DNA of 61,821 bases from Soonwooa sp. Its GTDB lineage: Bacteria > Bacteroidota > Bacteroidia > Flavobacteriales > Weeksellaceae. The notes under the pieces are model-generated. The model saw only the letters and a list, made by a program, of their open reading frames with translations. It was not told where the DNA came from and did not search any database. Positions 26,314 through 35,258 of the stretch are shown here, in pieces (positions within the stretch are counted from its first letter, which is position 1; each line of letters starts with the position of its first letter). The translations under genes were made by a program, and so were the position numbers. The stretch is from NCBI RefSeq assembly GCF_030151385.1, contig NZ_JASLDS010000058.1:1-61821 (forward strand), read 5' to 3'.

Positions 26314-27756
26314 TTAAAATTGGAAATAGATAAAAGGGCTCTCGTGTGTCTGTAAAAACAATGCAATTAACATGATGATAAATGCGTAAAAGCACCATCT
26401 TATCCAACGTTTTTGATTAAGCAATAGCTTTTCGATTCCGTAATTATTGCGTCTGCCAATCCATTCGACAATTAATAAAAAAGCAATTAATATCAATGTT
26501 GCTAACGCACTTTTTTTAAGTTGAGGAAATTGAAATAAGCTTTTATTAAAAATACCACCAATATATTCAAAAGCGTGGGTTACTGAGTTGGCTCGGAAAA
26601 ATATCCATGCGAAAACAGTTAGTCCAAATGTTATAATCATGTTGAACAACTCTCTGAAAGTTGGTAACATCCGATCTTCGGCAACTATTTCGAGGTTGTT
26701 TCTATTGGTTTTAAGAACAATAGATGGCATAATGAAAAGTGCATTTAGAAAGCCCCAAAATATAAAGGTCCAGTTAGCGCCATGCCAAAAACCGCTGACA
26801 ATAAAGATGATAAAGGTATTTCTAATTCGCATCCAGTTGCCACCTTTGCTTCCTCCTAGTGGAATATAAAGATAATCTCGGAACCAAGTAGATAACGAAA
26901 TATGCCATCTTCTCCAGAACTCTGCAATGTCTCTTGAAAAGTAAGGATAGTTGAAATTTTTAAGAAGGTTAATTCCGAAGAGTTTGGCAACACCTAAAGC
27001 AATGTCCGAATAGCCCGAGAAGTCACCATAAATTTGAAAAGTAAAATAAATAGCTCCTAAAACAAGATTTGATCCCGAGTGCGCAGCTGGATTTGCAAAA
27101 ATTTCGTTGGCGTATATGGCGCAATTATCAGCAATAACCATTTTCTTGAAAAGTCCCCAAAGTATTTGGCGCATGCCATCTACCGCCATTGGATAATTAA
27201 AGACTCTAACTTTTTTAATTTGAGGAAGTAGATGCGTTGCTCTTTCAATAGGACCTGCAACCAATAGTGGAAAGAAGCTTACGAAGACGGAATAATCTAC
27301 AATATTTCGTTCTGCTTTTATGCGATCTTTATAAATGTCAATGATGTAAGAAAGTCCATGAAATGTATAAAATGAGATACCAACTGGCAAAATAATATTA
27401 AGTGTCCAAGGATGTACATTTAACCCAAAACCATTCAGGAACTCTGTCATCGAATGGGCAAAGAAATTGTAGTATTTAAAAAAGCCTAAAAAACCTAAGT
27501 TAATCCCAATACTAAGTGTTAGCCAAAATGTTTTTAGCTTCTTGCTTTTTGCCTCTTCGATTTTGATGCCCGAATAATAATCGAGAAAAGTTGAAAACAT
27601 TAACAAGAACATGAAACGCCAATCCCAACAAGCATAGAAATAATAACTTGCAACCAGCAAAATTAAATTCTGAAGCTTCATGTTTTTGCGAAATATCCAG
27701 TACAGCGCAAATACGATCGGCAAGAATATGGCGAAAGAAATAGAGTTAAATAACAT
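26314..27756 (-). CDS. MBOAT family O-acyltransferase (AlgI-like)
   Basis: MBOAT proteins such as AlgI pass acyl groups across the inner membrane for O-acylation of exported polymers. The 480-residue protein has about 11 membrane segments, the family stretch LPVGISFYTFHGLSYIIDIYKD, the RRWHISLSTWFRDYLYIPLGGS motif and the catalytic His region GFWHGANWTFIFWG. With the SGNH protein immediately downstream, it forms a complete acylation module. That it acts on this locus's glycan is inferred from position. Confidence 0.93.
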   Translation of the reverse strand: MLFNSISFAIFLPIVFALYWIFRKNMKLQNLILLVASYYFYACWDWRFMFLLMFSTFLDYYSGIKIEEAKSKKLKTFWLTLSIGINLGFLGFFKYYNFFAHSMTEFLNGFGLNVHPWTLNIILPVGISFYTFHGLSYIIDIYKDRIKAERNIVDYSVFVSFFPLLVAGPIERATHLLPQIKKVRVFNYPMAVDGMRQILWGLFKKMVIADNCAIYANEIFANPAAHSGSNLVLGAIYFTFQIYGDFSGYSDIALGVAKLFGINLLKNFNYPYFSRDIAEFWRRWHISLSTWFRDYLYIPLGGSKGGNWMRIRNTFIIFIVSGFWHGANWTFIFWGFLNALFIMPSIVLKTNRNNLEIVAEDRMLPTFRELFNMIITFGLTVFAWIFFRANSVTHAFEYIGGIFNKSLFQFPQLKKSALATLILIAFLLIVEWIGRRNNYGIEKLLLNQKRWIRWCFYAFIIMLIALFLQTHESPFIYFQF

Positions 27757-27759
27757 TGG

Positions 27760-28668
27760 CTATTGTGTTTTTTTATAAATCAAAGATAATGGATAGATTA
27801 ACGTCGATAGAAATTTGAAATTAGAAATTCCTGCATTAATTTCGCTTAGATTTTTATTATTTATCAAAGAATATGTTTGGTAACCAATGAGATTCTTCAA
27901 CAAGGTTTTTGGATAGCTGTTAAGTTGCTTGTGATAACAATTGAGGAAAGACCGATAACCTTCCATCAAGCCAAAAGTATTTTTTCCGGACCATCTTGTG
28001 TTAGAAACCGATTGTTGATCTGCCTCATCAAAGTGGTAATAGCGGATTACTTTGTTAATGAAACGTGTTTTGATGCCTTGTGAATCATAAGTGTTGAAAA
28101 ACACGGTTTGCGGAATATAACCTTTGCCTTTGTATTTTTGATAGTCAAAATTATCCAAATATCTGTGATAGGTTTTTGTGAAAAAAATACCATTCTTGTC
28201 ACCTCTCACTTTGTATTTGTAACGCATGTCAAAGATGGAACCATCAAATTCCACTGGAAATTTGTCTCCAACAACATTGCCATTTTCATCAGCAGAAAGT
28301 CCAATGATGCCAATGTAATCTGCTTGATTTTGTATTTTTTCGGATTCGTCAAAAAGTATTTGTAAGGCATTTTCAGGATAAGTATCGTCCGAATCCAAAA
28401 TCATAAAATAAGGACTTGTAACTTTTTTAATACCTTCAAAAACAGTGATGAATTTATGCCGATTTTCATTCCAAAAATAATCGATATCGAAGATGTTTTC
28501 GCTTTTGAATTGTTCCACCAAATCTTTTGTATTGTCGCTGGAACCATCATCCATAATAATCCATTTGAAGTCTCGGAATGATTGTTTCTTCAAAGATTCG
28601 TAAGAACGTTCTAAAGTATGTGCTCTGTTAAAAGTTGGGGTAACAATGGTTATTTTAGGACTGTTCAT
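27760..28668 (-). CDS. Glycosyltransferase family 2
   Basis: A 302-residue GT-A enzyme with the start KITIVTPTFNRAHTLERSYESLK, the nucleotide-binding IIMDDGSSDNT and the metal-binding LDSDDTYPE (DxD). The C-terminal part contains tyrosine- and asparagine-rich stretches without a membrane segment. It overlaps the upstream GT4 gene by 14 bases. The transferred sugar is unknown. Confidence 0.9.
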   Translation of the reverse strand: MNSPKITIVTPTFNRAHTLERSYESLKKQSFRDFKWIIMDDGSSDNTKDLVEQFKSENIFDIDYFWNENRHKFITVFEGIKKVTSPYFMILDSDDTYPENALQILFDESEKIQNQADYIGIIGLSADENGNVVGDKFPVEFDGSIFDMRYKYKVRGDKNGIFFTKTYHRYLDNFDYQKYKGKGYIPQTVFFNTYDSQGIKTRFINKVIRYYHFDEADQQSVSNTRWSGKNTFGLMEGYRSFLNCYHKQLNSYPKTLLKNLIGYQTYSLINNKNLSEINAGISNFKFLSTLIYPLSLIYKKTQ

Positions 28669-29827
28669 TTTGTAGTTTCAATTGGTATTGTTGTTCAAAA
28701 ACTTCGCTCACTTGTCGGTATATTTCTTTTTCGTCAAATTTTTGATAGGCATTTTTTGTTCCGTCGCATATTTTCTCAACCAGCTCGGGATTTGTCATAA
28801 ATTCTTTCATAGAATTATACATGTCTTTTTCATCATAATTGATCAAAATGCCATCTACGCCGTCGTCTATCATTTCTGCAATGCCGCCAACATTGGTTGA
28901 TATTATCGGTTTTTGCATGCACATCACTTCGCCAATTACGAGTGGATAAGATTCTGACTGCGAAGGTAAAATAAAGAAATCCGAAGCTTTGATGTATGGA
29001 TATGGATTGGTCTGTGAGTCAAGCAACAAAAATGAATTTTCGACACCAAGTTCTTTACGTTGATTGATGAGGTTTTCCATTTCGTTGCCACCACCAATAA
29101 CTGCAATAATGTGCTGAAAGCCGTCGTCTAATAATTGCTTGTGAACTTTCATCAAAGTATGATAACCTTTGCGGTGATGCAATCTTCCCATCGATGAAAA
29201 CACAGGATAATCGGTGTTAAAAGAATGATTAAACAAAGTCGCTTTCTTAAGAACTTCATCCACTTTTATCACGTTATAAATCACAGTGCTTTTTGGGTAT
29301 TTAACTTGATAAAGATCGTCGATAACTTGTCGCGTTTGTTTGGATCCGAAAATCATGAAATCGAATTTTTTCATTTTTTCGATTCTGCTCATGACGCGTT
29401 GTTGGTCTTTGTCATATCCAACGTCTGTGTGGAACCAACCGATTTTTCTAGATTTTTTGTTAGGCGAATTTAATACCATATCAAACTCCGCATAACCTGG
29501 AGCAACTTCGATGTCGTAAGTTTCGAGACCTTTAGTTTTGTAAAGAACAGCAGGGAATTTATCATAGATTTCCAACTTCAAACGTCGGAAAGCCAATTGC
29601 ATTTTTTGGATAAAAGGATTGGAACTCATTTGTTCTTTACCTTTTTCCACAACGATAAGTTTGATGTCTTTGGGAATATCTTTCACCAATTCGCCTTGAT
29701 ACAAATTGAGCATCAAGGTAAAGTCAAATTTATCTTTGGGAAGGTTTCTTAAAAGATCCAAAACCACGCGTGGGACGCCACCCATCTCTAGTGATCTCAG
29801 TCTAAAGAGTATTTTTATTTTTTTCAT
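28655..29827 (-). CDS. Glycosyltransferase family 4
   Basis: From the ATG at 29827 (MKKIKILFRLRSLEMGGVPRV) this is a 390-residue GT-B enzyme with SSMGRLHHRKGYHTLMKVH and the C-terminal DFFILPSQSESYPLVIGEVM block. A start at 29863 is also open but would run into the preceding gene's end, so the inner ATG is chosen. It is similar in layout to the GT4 at 22146, including the DKFDFTLMLNLYQGELVKDIP region matching DKYEVDLLLNLYSGKYLTEVP, which points to a duplication within the locus. Confidence 0.9.
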   Translation of the reverse strand: MKKIKILFRLRSLEMGGVPRVVLDLLRNLPKDKFDFTLMLNLYQGELVKDIPKDIKLIVVEKGKEQMSSNPFIQKMQLAFRRLKLEIYDKFPAVLYKTKGLETYDIEVAPGYAEFDMVLNSPNKKSRKIGWFHTDVGYDKDQQRVMSRIEKMKKFDFMIFGSKQTRQVIDDLYQVKYPKSTVIYNVIKVDEVLKKATLFNHSFNTDYPVFSSMGRLHHRKGYHTLMKVHKQLLDDGFQHIIAVIGGGNEMENLINQRKELGVENSFLLLDSQTNPYPYIKASDFFILPSQSESYPLVIGEVMCMQKPIISTNVGGIAEMIDDGVDGILINYDEKDMYNSMKEFMTNPELVEKICDGTKNAYQKFDEKEIYRQVSEVFEQQYQLKLQNEQS

Positions 29828-29843
29828 GTTGTGTTTTTCGTTC

Positions 29844-30866
29844 TCAATTATCGACTTCTGCACCCAAGTTTCGATATTGTGTTTTAAATTGCTCTGACCA
29901 TTTTTTCCATTCCGAATATTGAGCGTCAGGATGATTGGTTTGGTCTAAAAAGCTCTTTATATAATCATCAGAATAATCTTTTGGGTAATTTTCCATCGGA
30001 TTAAATTGTCCATCATACCAAGCCTCGTTCAGGATAAAATTCATGCGGTTAACATCAAAATTCTGACCGTATTCATGGTAAGATCCTGTTGCTGAAGATT
30101 TGAAAGTTGTTTTTAAAACCTCTTGTTTTGTTCGTGCAAATATGGCTTTTTTGTTTTTATGATACCAAGAAGCAGCATTACGTAATTGTTGTTTTTCATC
30201 AACTTTGCCTTGTGCATCTTTCCAGATTTGTAACCAATAGTCTTTTTGGTACAATCCCATCAAAATGGAGTTAATAGCCCAATATTTAATTTTCGTGTTG
30301 TTGTCTGCAAATCCCAATTTATATAGAATTGTAAAAAACTTGTATTTGTTATACATGAAAAGATCCATAACAAACGGATTACCTGTAAACAGTTTTTTGG
30401 GAATAACAGCATCCAGTGTTCCTAGATTGCTAACATTGCAGTATTGATCATCAGCGTAATTGCCTAACCAGCCTAACTTTAACAAAGGAATTTTGTTTTT
30501 TTGCATGTCCTTTATTAAGTTGTCAAAATTGATTGGCTCGATCATCCAAACATCATCTTCAGTTACCAAAACATAATCTGAAGCATTTTTAACTTGCTCA
30601 TACCAAAGCTGGGTCGGAATCGTAAAACCATCAATAGATTTTCCATCTTTGATGTTGCTGTCAATCGCTTTGATTTTATCAGCATATTGTTTTGATTTTA
30701 CAATACTTACGGATGGATATTTGTTTTGTATTTTTTCTAAATATTGTGAAGGCGTACCATCATCCAAAACAATAATATTGAAATCTCCTTTCGCATTTTC
30801 CAAAATAGAAGCAATGCAACGATCTAGGTAAAAAGGTCGGTTGAAGGATTTTATGATGATGTCCAT
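29844..30866 (-). CDS. GT-A type glycosyltransferase, paralogue of 37573
   Basis: The 340-residue protein starts MDIIIKSFNRPFYLDRCIASIL, with VLDDGTPSQYLEKIQNKYPSV and a DxD-like VTEDDVW near residue 110. It keeps the GT2 N-terminal fold, but its C-terminal half is specific to a small family shared with the gene at 37573, including the QKDYWLQIWKDAQGKVDEKQQ segment and a SATGSYHEYG motif. It overlaps the upstream GT2 by one base. Function as a glycosyltransferase is likely; the sugar is unknown. Confidence 0.85.
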   Translation of the reverse strand: MDIIIKSFNRPFYLDRCIASILENAKGDFNIIVLDDGTPSQYLEKIQNKYPSVSIVKSKQYADKIKAIDSNIKDGKSIDGFTIPTQLWYEQVKNASDYVLVTEDDVWMIEPINFDNLIKDMQKNKIPLLKLGWLGNYADDQYCNVSNLGTLDAVIPKKLFTGNPFVMDLFMYNKYKFFTILYKLGFADNNTKIKYWAINSILMGLYQKDYWLQIWKDAQGKVDEKQQLRNAASWYHKNKKAIFARTKQEVLKTTFKSSATGSYHEYGQNFDVNRMNFILNEAWYDGQFNPMENYPKDYSDDYIKSFLDQTNHPDAQYSEWKKWSEQFKTQYRNLGAEVDN

Positions 30867-31681
30867 TAATTTAGTTTTCTCAGTAGTTTTTTTAAAAAGC
30901 TGTTTTCCTTTTCATGGATGAACTTTGGTAAATTTGGGATGCTGTCAACATTTTTGCCATAGAGTTTTTTGATATCTCTACGTTTGCAAGTTTCAAGAAT
31001 CACATTATGCCAATTTTCATTTAATTTAGTTTTCTTATTCGAGTCTTGAGAAACGCCTTTGTTGTGCAATCTATAAAGATAAAAGACTTCATTTATTAGC
31101 AGAAAATCTCCTTTTTCGTATAGTTTTAGATACATGTCTTGATCCACAGCAGAGCTTAATTCAGGATTAATTCTTATCGTTGAATCATAAACTGATTTCT
31201 TAAATGTAAAAAAGTGAGCAACCTCAAAATTGATATTGAAAAATTCTTTTTGGGAATTTGGTATTTTTCGGGTAAGTTTAAAAACGCCTTTAGATTGCAT
31301 AGTTTCGTTAACCGTTTCGATTAAAGAGTAGGTCGCGATAATTGATGGATTTGTTTTGTAGCAAGCCAAAGATGACATTATTGCATTTTCTGTCAAAGCA
31401 TCGTCAGGATCTACGAAACCGCAAATCTCGCCAGAAGCCATTTCTACACATTTCCTCTTAGTATATCCAACGCCTTTATTCTCTTCGTTTCGGAAAAGCT
31501 TAACTCTGGCATCATCCTTTGTCAATAAGCTTAGTTTTTCAAAAGAGTCATCTGTAGAACAATCGTCCACAACGATAACTTCAAAATCTTTGAAAGTCTG
31601 AGCCAAAAGACTATCATAACAATCTTTGAAATAATCAAAATTATTATAATGAGCGATAAGGACGGAAAAATTTTTCATCAA
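30866..31681 (-). CDS. Glycosyltransferase family 2
   Basis: A 271-residue GT-A enzyme with FSVLIAHYNNFDYFKDCYDSLLAQTF, VIVVDDCSTDDS and the DxD region FVDPDDALTE. It is the first minus-strand gene after the divergent asnB and probably begins the transcript that runs down to at least 24218. It could start at 31681 or one codon later. Specificity is unknown. Confidence 0.9.
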   Translation of the reverse strand: MMKNFSVLIAHYNNFDYFKDCYDSLLAQTFKDFEVIVVDDCSTDDSFEKLSLLTKDDARVKLFRNEENKGVGYTKRKCVEMASGEICGFVDPDDALTENAIMSSLACYKTNPSIIATYSLIETVNETMQSKGVFKLTRKIPNSQKEFFNINFEVAHFFTFKKSVYDSTIRINPELSSAVDQDMYLKLYEKGDFLLINEVFYLYRLHNKGVSQDSNKKTKLNENWHNVILETCKRRDIKKLYGKNVDSIPNLPKFIHEKENSFLKKLLRKLN

Positions 31682-31694
31682 ATAAGAATATCGT

Positions 31695-31702
31695 CAAAAT
31701 TA
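31695..31702 (-). promoter_or_regulatory. -7 element for the 31681-to-24218 transcript
   Basis: The minus strand reads TAATTTTG, a TAnnTTTG match, 14 bases before the GT2 start at 31681. It lies back to back with the plus-strand asnB element at 31715 in a 58-base divergent gap. Confidence 0.45.
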
Positions 31703-31714
31703 ACAAAATAATCT

Positions 31715-31722
31715 TAGATTTG
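31715..31722 (+). promoter_or_regulatory. -7 element for asnB
   Basis: TAGATTTG matches TAnnTTTG and lies 18 bases before the asnB ATG at 31740. No -33 match is visible at standard spacing. Confidence 0.5.
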
Positions 31723-31739
31723 TGGCTTAATATTGCTAT

Positions 31740-33563
31740 ATGTGCGGAATCACAGGAATTGTAAAAAAGAATATTCTAGAGGAAAATTTATACAAACAAA
31801 CTCTTAAAAATATGACCGATTCTATCATCCACCGAGGTCCGGATGACGAAGGTCACGAATATTTTCAAAACTGTTTTTTAGGCTTTAGAAGATTAGCAAT
31901 TGTGGACCTTTCTACAGATGGACATCAACCGATGTATTCGGACACCAAAAATGAATGTATTGTTTTCAACGGTGAGATCTATGGTTATCGAGATCTGAAA
32001 AAGAATATTACTGATTATCCTTTCAAAAGTAATACGGATACAGAAGTCATTTTGTCGTTGTATCAAAAAAATGCCCACGACCTCCCAAAACTACTAAACG
32101 GAATGTTTTCTTTTGCGATTTGGAACGAAGAGAAACAGCTGCTTTTTTGTGCAAGAGATCGATTTGGTGAAAAACCATTTTATTATGCAATTGGTAAAAA
32201 CGGGGAGTTTATTTTTGCCTCAGAGGTTAAAGCTATTTTGGCGACTAATCTTGTAGATGACGAACTGAATGACGAAGCCATCTTTCATTATTTGCGTTTT
32301 ATGTATGTTGATAGTCAGCAAAGTATTTATAAGAATATAAAAGTTTTGCCGCCTGCACATCAATTAATCTATGAAAATGGAGAGATTAAAATTTCACAAT
32401 ATTGGAATTTTCCACAAGAAGAATTAAACATTTCTGAAGACGAAGCAATCAATAAGTTTCAGGATTTAGTAGAGAAATCTGTTGATAAGCAGTTGGTTGC
32501 TGATGTTAAAGTTGGCGCTTTTCTTAGTGGAGGCTTAGATTCTGGGACGATGGTCGCGTTGTCTTCTCGAAAGAATCACAACTTAACAACTTTAGGCTTT
32601 CAATATGAAGGCGATTGGGACGAGATGCCCGATGCAAGGACGATTGCTAAAAAATATAATACCGATCATAAAGAAGTTGCATTGCAAAGTGCAGACATAC
32701 CGAAAACTTTAGTTGAGGTTCTTGGAAAGCTTGATGAACCGCTTGCCGACACTGCAATTCTTGCGACTTATATCATTTGTAAAGAAGCGGCTAAAAATAT
32801 GACGGTTGTGATTACTGGTAATGCAGGAGACGAACTTTTTGGAGGTTACAAATGGTACCAAAAAGAAAAAGAAATACTCGACAAAGGAAAAGCAAACGAG
32901 TCTTTTCTAGGACTATACAAGATCGGATCTAGTATCAGTGCGAAACTAGGACTTGAGAAGTCACGACAATATTTTTTAGATCAAATTTTAAGGTCTAAAT
33001 TTTCAGATATTGTTGCTTACCAAAAAGGCAAGGTTCATAATAATTTCAGTAAAGAAGAGACTTTTCAACTTATGAAGAGTCAACAAAATTACGAACACCA
33101 ATATCATTTTAATCTTGATAAGTCCAATCTCAATACACCAATGAAGATGGACCTTACCAATATTATTGCTGGTGATTATATGGTAAAAGACGATCGTATT
33201 GCGATGTTGCATTCAATAGAATTGCGAACGCCATTTTTAGATAAAGATTTGGTGGAATTTTGTTCGATGCTGCCAGCAAAATATAAGGTTAATGAAAGTC
33301 AAACCAAAATAATTTTGAGAAAAGCCTTTGGTGATTTATTGACGCCAAATATCCTGAACAAAAAGAAGCAAGGTTTTGGCGCTCCAATTTCGAAATGGTT
33401 AAAATTCTCAGAAATGGAAACTTTAACAAGCAATATTCTTAAAAATAAGAATTCTAAAATCTTCAAAAAATTAGATTTTGAAGTTGTCCAAAAGCAACTG
33501 AATTATAATTATAAACATTGGAGCCTACTGGTTTTAGGCATTTGGATGGAAGAGCATTTGTAA
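31740..33563 (+). CDS. asnB: Asparagine synthetase B-type glutamine amidotransferase
   Basis: The 607-residue enzyme starts MCGITG, exposing the Cys2 nucleophile of the glutaminase domain, followed by HRGPDDEGH, RLAIVDLS and ARDRFGEKPFYY. The synthetase domain has the ATP-pyrophosphatase motif FLSGGLDSG near residue 265. AsnB makes asparagine, but homologues inside polysaccharide loci are believed to amidate uronic acid residues. This copy lies on the opposite strand to the locus around it, near genes expected to make UDP-GalNAcA, so amidation of a sugar acid is a real alternative. No terminator as strong as others follows; a short hairpin near 33580 may serve. Confidence 0.9.
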   Translation: MCGITGIVKKNILEENLYKQTLKNMTDSIIHRGPDDEGHEYFQNCFLGFRRLAIVDLSTDGHQPMYSDTKNECIVFNGEIYGYRDLKKNITDYPFKSNTDTEVILSLYQKNAHDLPKLLNGMFSFAIWNEEKQLLFCARDRFGEKPFYYAIGKNGEFIFASEVKAILATNLVDDELNDEAIFHYLRFMYVDSQQSIYKNIKVLPPAHQLIYENGEIKISQYWNFPQEELNISEDEAINKFQDLVEKSVDKQLVADVKVGAFLSGGLDSGTMVALSSRKNHNLTTLGFQYEGDWDEMPDARTIAKKYNTDHKEVALQSADIPKTLVEVLGKLDEPLADTAILATYIICKEAAKNMTVVITGNAGDELFGGYKWYQKEKEILDKGKANESFLGLYKIGSSISAKLGLEKSRQYFLDQILRSKFSDIVAYQKGKVHNNFSKEETFQLMKSQQNYEHQYHFNLDKSNLNTPMKMDLTNIIAGDYMVKDDRIAMLHSIELRTPFLDKDLVEFCSMLPAKYKVNESQTKIILRKAFGDLLTPNILNKKKQGFGAPISKWLKFSEMETLTSNILKNKNSKIFKKLDFEVVQKQLNYNYKHWSLLVLGIWMEEHL

Positions 33564-33587
33564 ATTTTAAAAATACCTAGAAAGCTT

Positions 33588-34142
33588 TTATAAGGCTTTC
33601 AGCATTTGGTCTTGTTTATTAATGATAATGGCATTGTTAGGAACATCCTTATGTATAACACAGCCTGCACCAATAATGACGTTGTCACCGATTGTAACGT
33701 CTTTTAGGATGATGACATTTGCGCCTGTCCATACATTATTTCCCATTTTAACAACGCCGATATTGAAGTCTGTTTTTGCAACTGAAAAAGGATTGGTTGT
33801 GTACTGATGGTTATGGTCAAAAATCTTCATGCCTTCTCCTAGAATACAATTGTCACCAATGCTAATTTTGCCTAAACACGAAATTGTAGCACGCGTTATG
33901 TAAGTGTTTTTACCAATGCTAAATTCTGCATTTTTTTTAACGGTGATATAGTTTGATTCGTTGATGACAACATCTTCCGCAATATTGATGATGGCATTTT
34001 GAGAAATGTCGTAATAATTGTTAATTCCTAGCTTGAAGCTTTTATGGATATTTGATTTTGGATTAGCACGGAAAAGTGAGTACGCCTCTTCTTTTTTTGC
34101 GTTACTTATTAATTTATCCAAGAGAAGAAGCAGTTTTTTCAT
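33588..34142 (-). CDS. Hexapeptide-repeat acyltransferase
   Basis: A 184-residue left-handed beta-helix protein with repeats from about residue 45 on (IAEDVVINESNYITVKKNAEFSIGKNTYITR) and the active-site-like segment GEGMKIFDHNHQYTT. That is followed by VWTGANVIILKDVTIGDNVIIGAGCVIHKDVPNNAIIIN. It resembles WcaF/maltose acetyltransferase-type O-acetyltransferases. It is a single gene with its own promoter element between two oppositely oriented genes. The acceptor sugar is unknown. Confidence 0.88.
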   Translation of the reverse strand: MKKLLLLLDKLISNAKKEEAYSLFRANPKSNIHKSFKLGINNYYDISQNAIINIAEDVVINESNYITVKKNAEFSIGKNTYITRATISCLGKISIGDNCILGEGMKIFDHNHQYTTNPFSVAKTDFNIGVVKMGNNVWTGANVIILKDVTIGDNVIIGAGCVIHKDVPNNAIIINKQDQMLKAL

Positions 34143-34162
34143 CGTCGTTTTTTAGTGTAGCC

Positions 34163-34170
34163 CAAAGATA
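34163..34170 (-). promoter_or_regulatory. -7 element for the hexapeptide acyltransferase gene
   Basis: The minus strand reads TATCTTTG, a perfect TAnnTTTG match, 21 bases before the ATG at 34142. Confidence 0.5.
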
Positions 34171-34191
34171 CAGCTTTCGGAAATAAAATGA

Positions 34192-34199
34192 TAATTTTG
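34192..34199 (+). promoter_or_regulatory. -7 element for the GT2 gene
   Basis: TAATTTTG matches TAnnTTTG. It lies downstream of the first in-frame ATG at 34188, showing that the gene's real start must be 34206 or 34215. The leader would be nearly absent. Confidence 0.45.
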
Positions 34200-34205
34200 C
34201 AAATA

Positions 34206-35213
34206 ATGAAAAACATGAATGCTAAAAAAGTAACGATTTCGATCCCGATTTTTAAATGTGAAAACTTTATTATCAAAACTTTGGAATCGGTTGTTGCTCA
34301 GACTTATCCCAATATTGAAGTTGTTTTGGTAAATGACAAAACACCAGACAACAGTGCTATTTTGGTTTCAAATTTTATTGAAGAATATCAACTTAGTAAC
34401 TGGCGACTTGTTGAGTTATCGGAGAATTCTGGGCTTTCGGTTGTGCGGAATAAAGGAATTGACGAAGCGACTGGGGAGTATATTTTTTTTCTAGATAGTG
34501 ACGATACTTTAGTGCCTACGGCGATTTCTGATTTTGTTGAAAGGGCAGAGGAGACCAATGCTGAGGTCGTTGTTGGAGAAGTGCGAGGAATTAAACTTCC
34601 CGAAAATGAAGAAGTTGATGTTTTTCCATTACTTGTTAAAGAAGATTTGTTGGAAGGCAACAATGTTATTCTAAAATGTTTAGTGGATGGTGGTTTTCCT
34701 GTTTCGAGTTGGAACAAATTGATCAGAGTGGACTTTCTAAAGGAAAACAAAATATATTTTACCAAAGGATTATACGCGCAAGATTCGTTGCATACTTTTG
34801 AGATGGCGTTAAAGCTTAACAAGATTGCATTTTTAAGAAAGAAAACTTACGATTATTATCTGCACTCGGATTCTGTTATTCATAACCGTAAGAAAGTGCA
34901 TTTTGATAATTGGATAACGATTGCCAATAAGCTTAATGATTATTGTGTTGCCGAAAAAAATGAAGCACGACGACTTCAAATTCTAAAGTATTTGTTAACT
35001 TTTAAGTCAGCTACATTGCTTATGAATTGGAAAGCTCAAAAAAATGAAGAGCTTTGGAAATATAGTTATGATGCGTATTCTAAGTTGGAAGGATTGCGTG
35101 TTTCTGATTACTTTTCTTCGGCATTTTCATCAAAAGAAAAGAAAGATAATTTTTATATGTCTTTGCCAACCAATCTTGGTTACAAATTATTTAGACGACG
35201 ATTCGGAAATTAA
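34206..35213 (+). CDS. Glycosyltransferase family 2
   Basis: A GT-A enzyme of 335 residues from the ATG at 34206 (a further ATG at 34215 is equally possible). It has VTISIPIFKCENFIIKTLESVVAQTY, the VVLVNDKTPDN motif and the DxD site FFLDSDDTLVP. The C-terminus is basic. It runs opposite to the bulk of the locus, like asnB, and is closed by a terminator shared with the converging dehydrogenase gene. Sugar specificity is unknown. Confidence 0.88.
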   Translation: MKNMNAKKVTISIPIFKCENFIIKTLESVVAQTYPNIEVVLVNDKTPDNSAILVSNFIEEYQLSNWRLVELSENSGLSVVRNKGIDEATGEYIFFLDSDDTLVPTAISDFVERAEETNAEVVVGEVRGIKLPENEEVDVFPLLVKEDLLEGNNVILKCLVDGGFPVSSWNKLIRVDFLKENKIYFTKGLYAQDSLHTFEMALKLNKIAFLRKKTYDYYLHSDSVIHNRKKVHFDNWITIANKLNDYCVAEKNEARRLQILKYLLTFKSATLLMNWKAQKNEELWKYSYDAYSKLEGLRVSDYFSSAFSSKEKKDNFYMSLPTNLGYKLFRRRFGN

Positions 35214-35223
35214 AATAGAATTG

Positions 35224-35252
35224 AAAAAGCTCACAAAATATGTGAGCTTTTT
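35224..35252. terminator. Bidirectional terminator at the end of the 26-gene unit
   Basis: A 12-pair perfect stem (35224-35235 with 35241-35252) and five-base loop, with A-run and T-run flanks, lies between the converging GT2 and dehydrogenase genes. It ends both the plus-strand GT2 transcript and the long minus-strand polysaccharide transcript. Confidence 0.85.
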
Positions 35253-35258
35253 TTGTAT

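Noticed and set aside
29828..29863. Earlier start for the GT4 gene at 29863
   Set aside because: It overlaps the end of the upstream gene and adds 12 residues before the normal MKKIKILF start.
33580..33600. Hairpin between asnB and the converging acyltransferase gene
   Set aside because: Only six firm pairs, overlapping a coding end and without a T-run; too weak to call a terminator.
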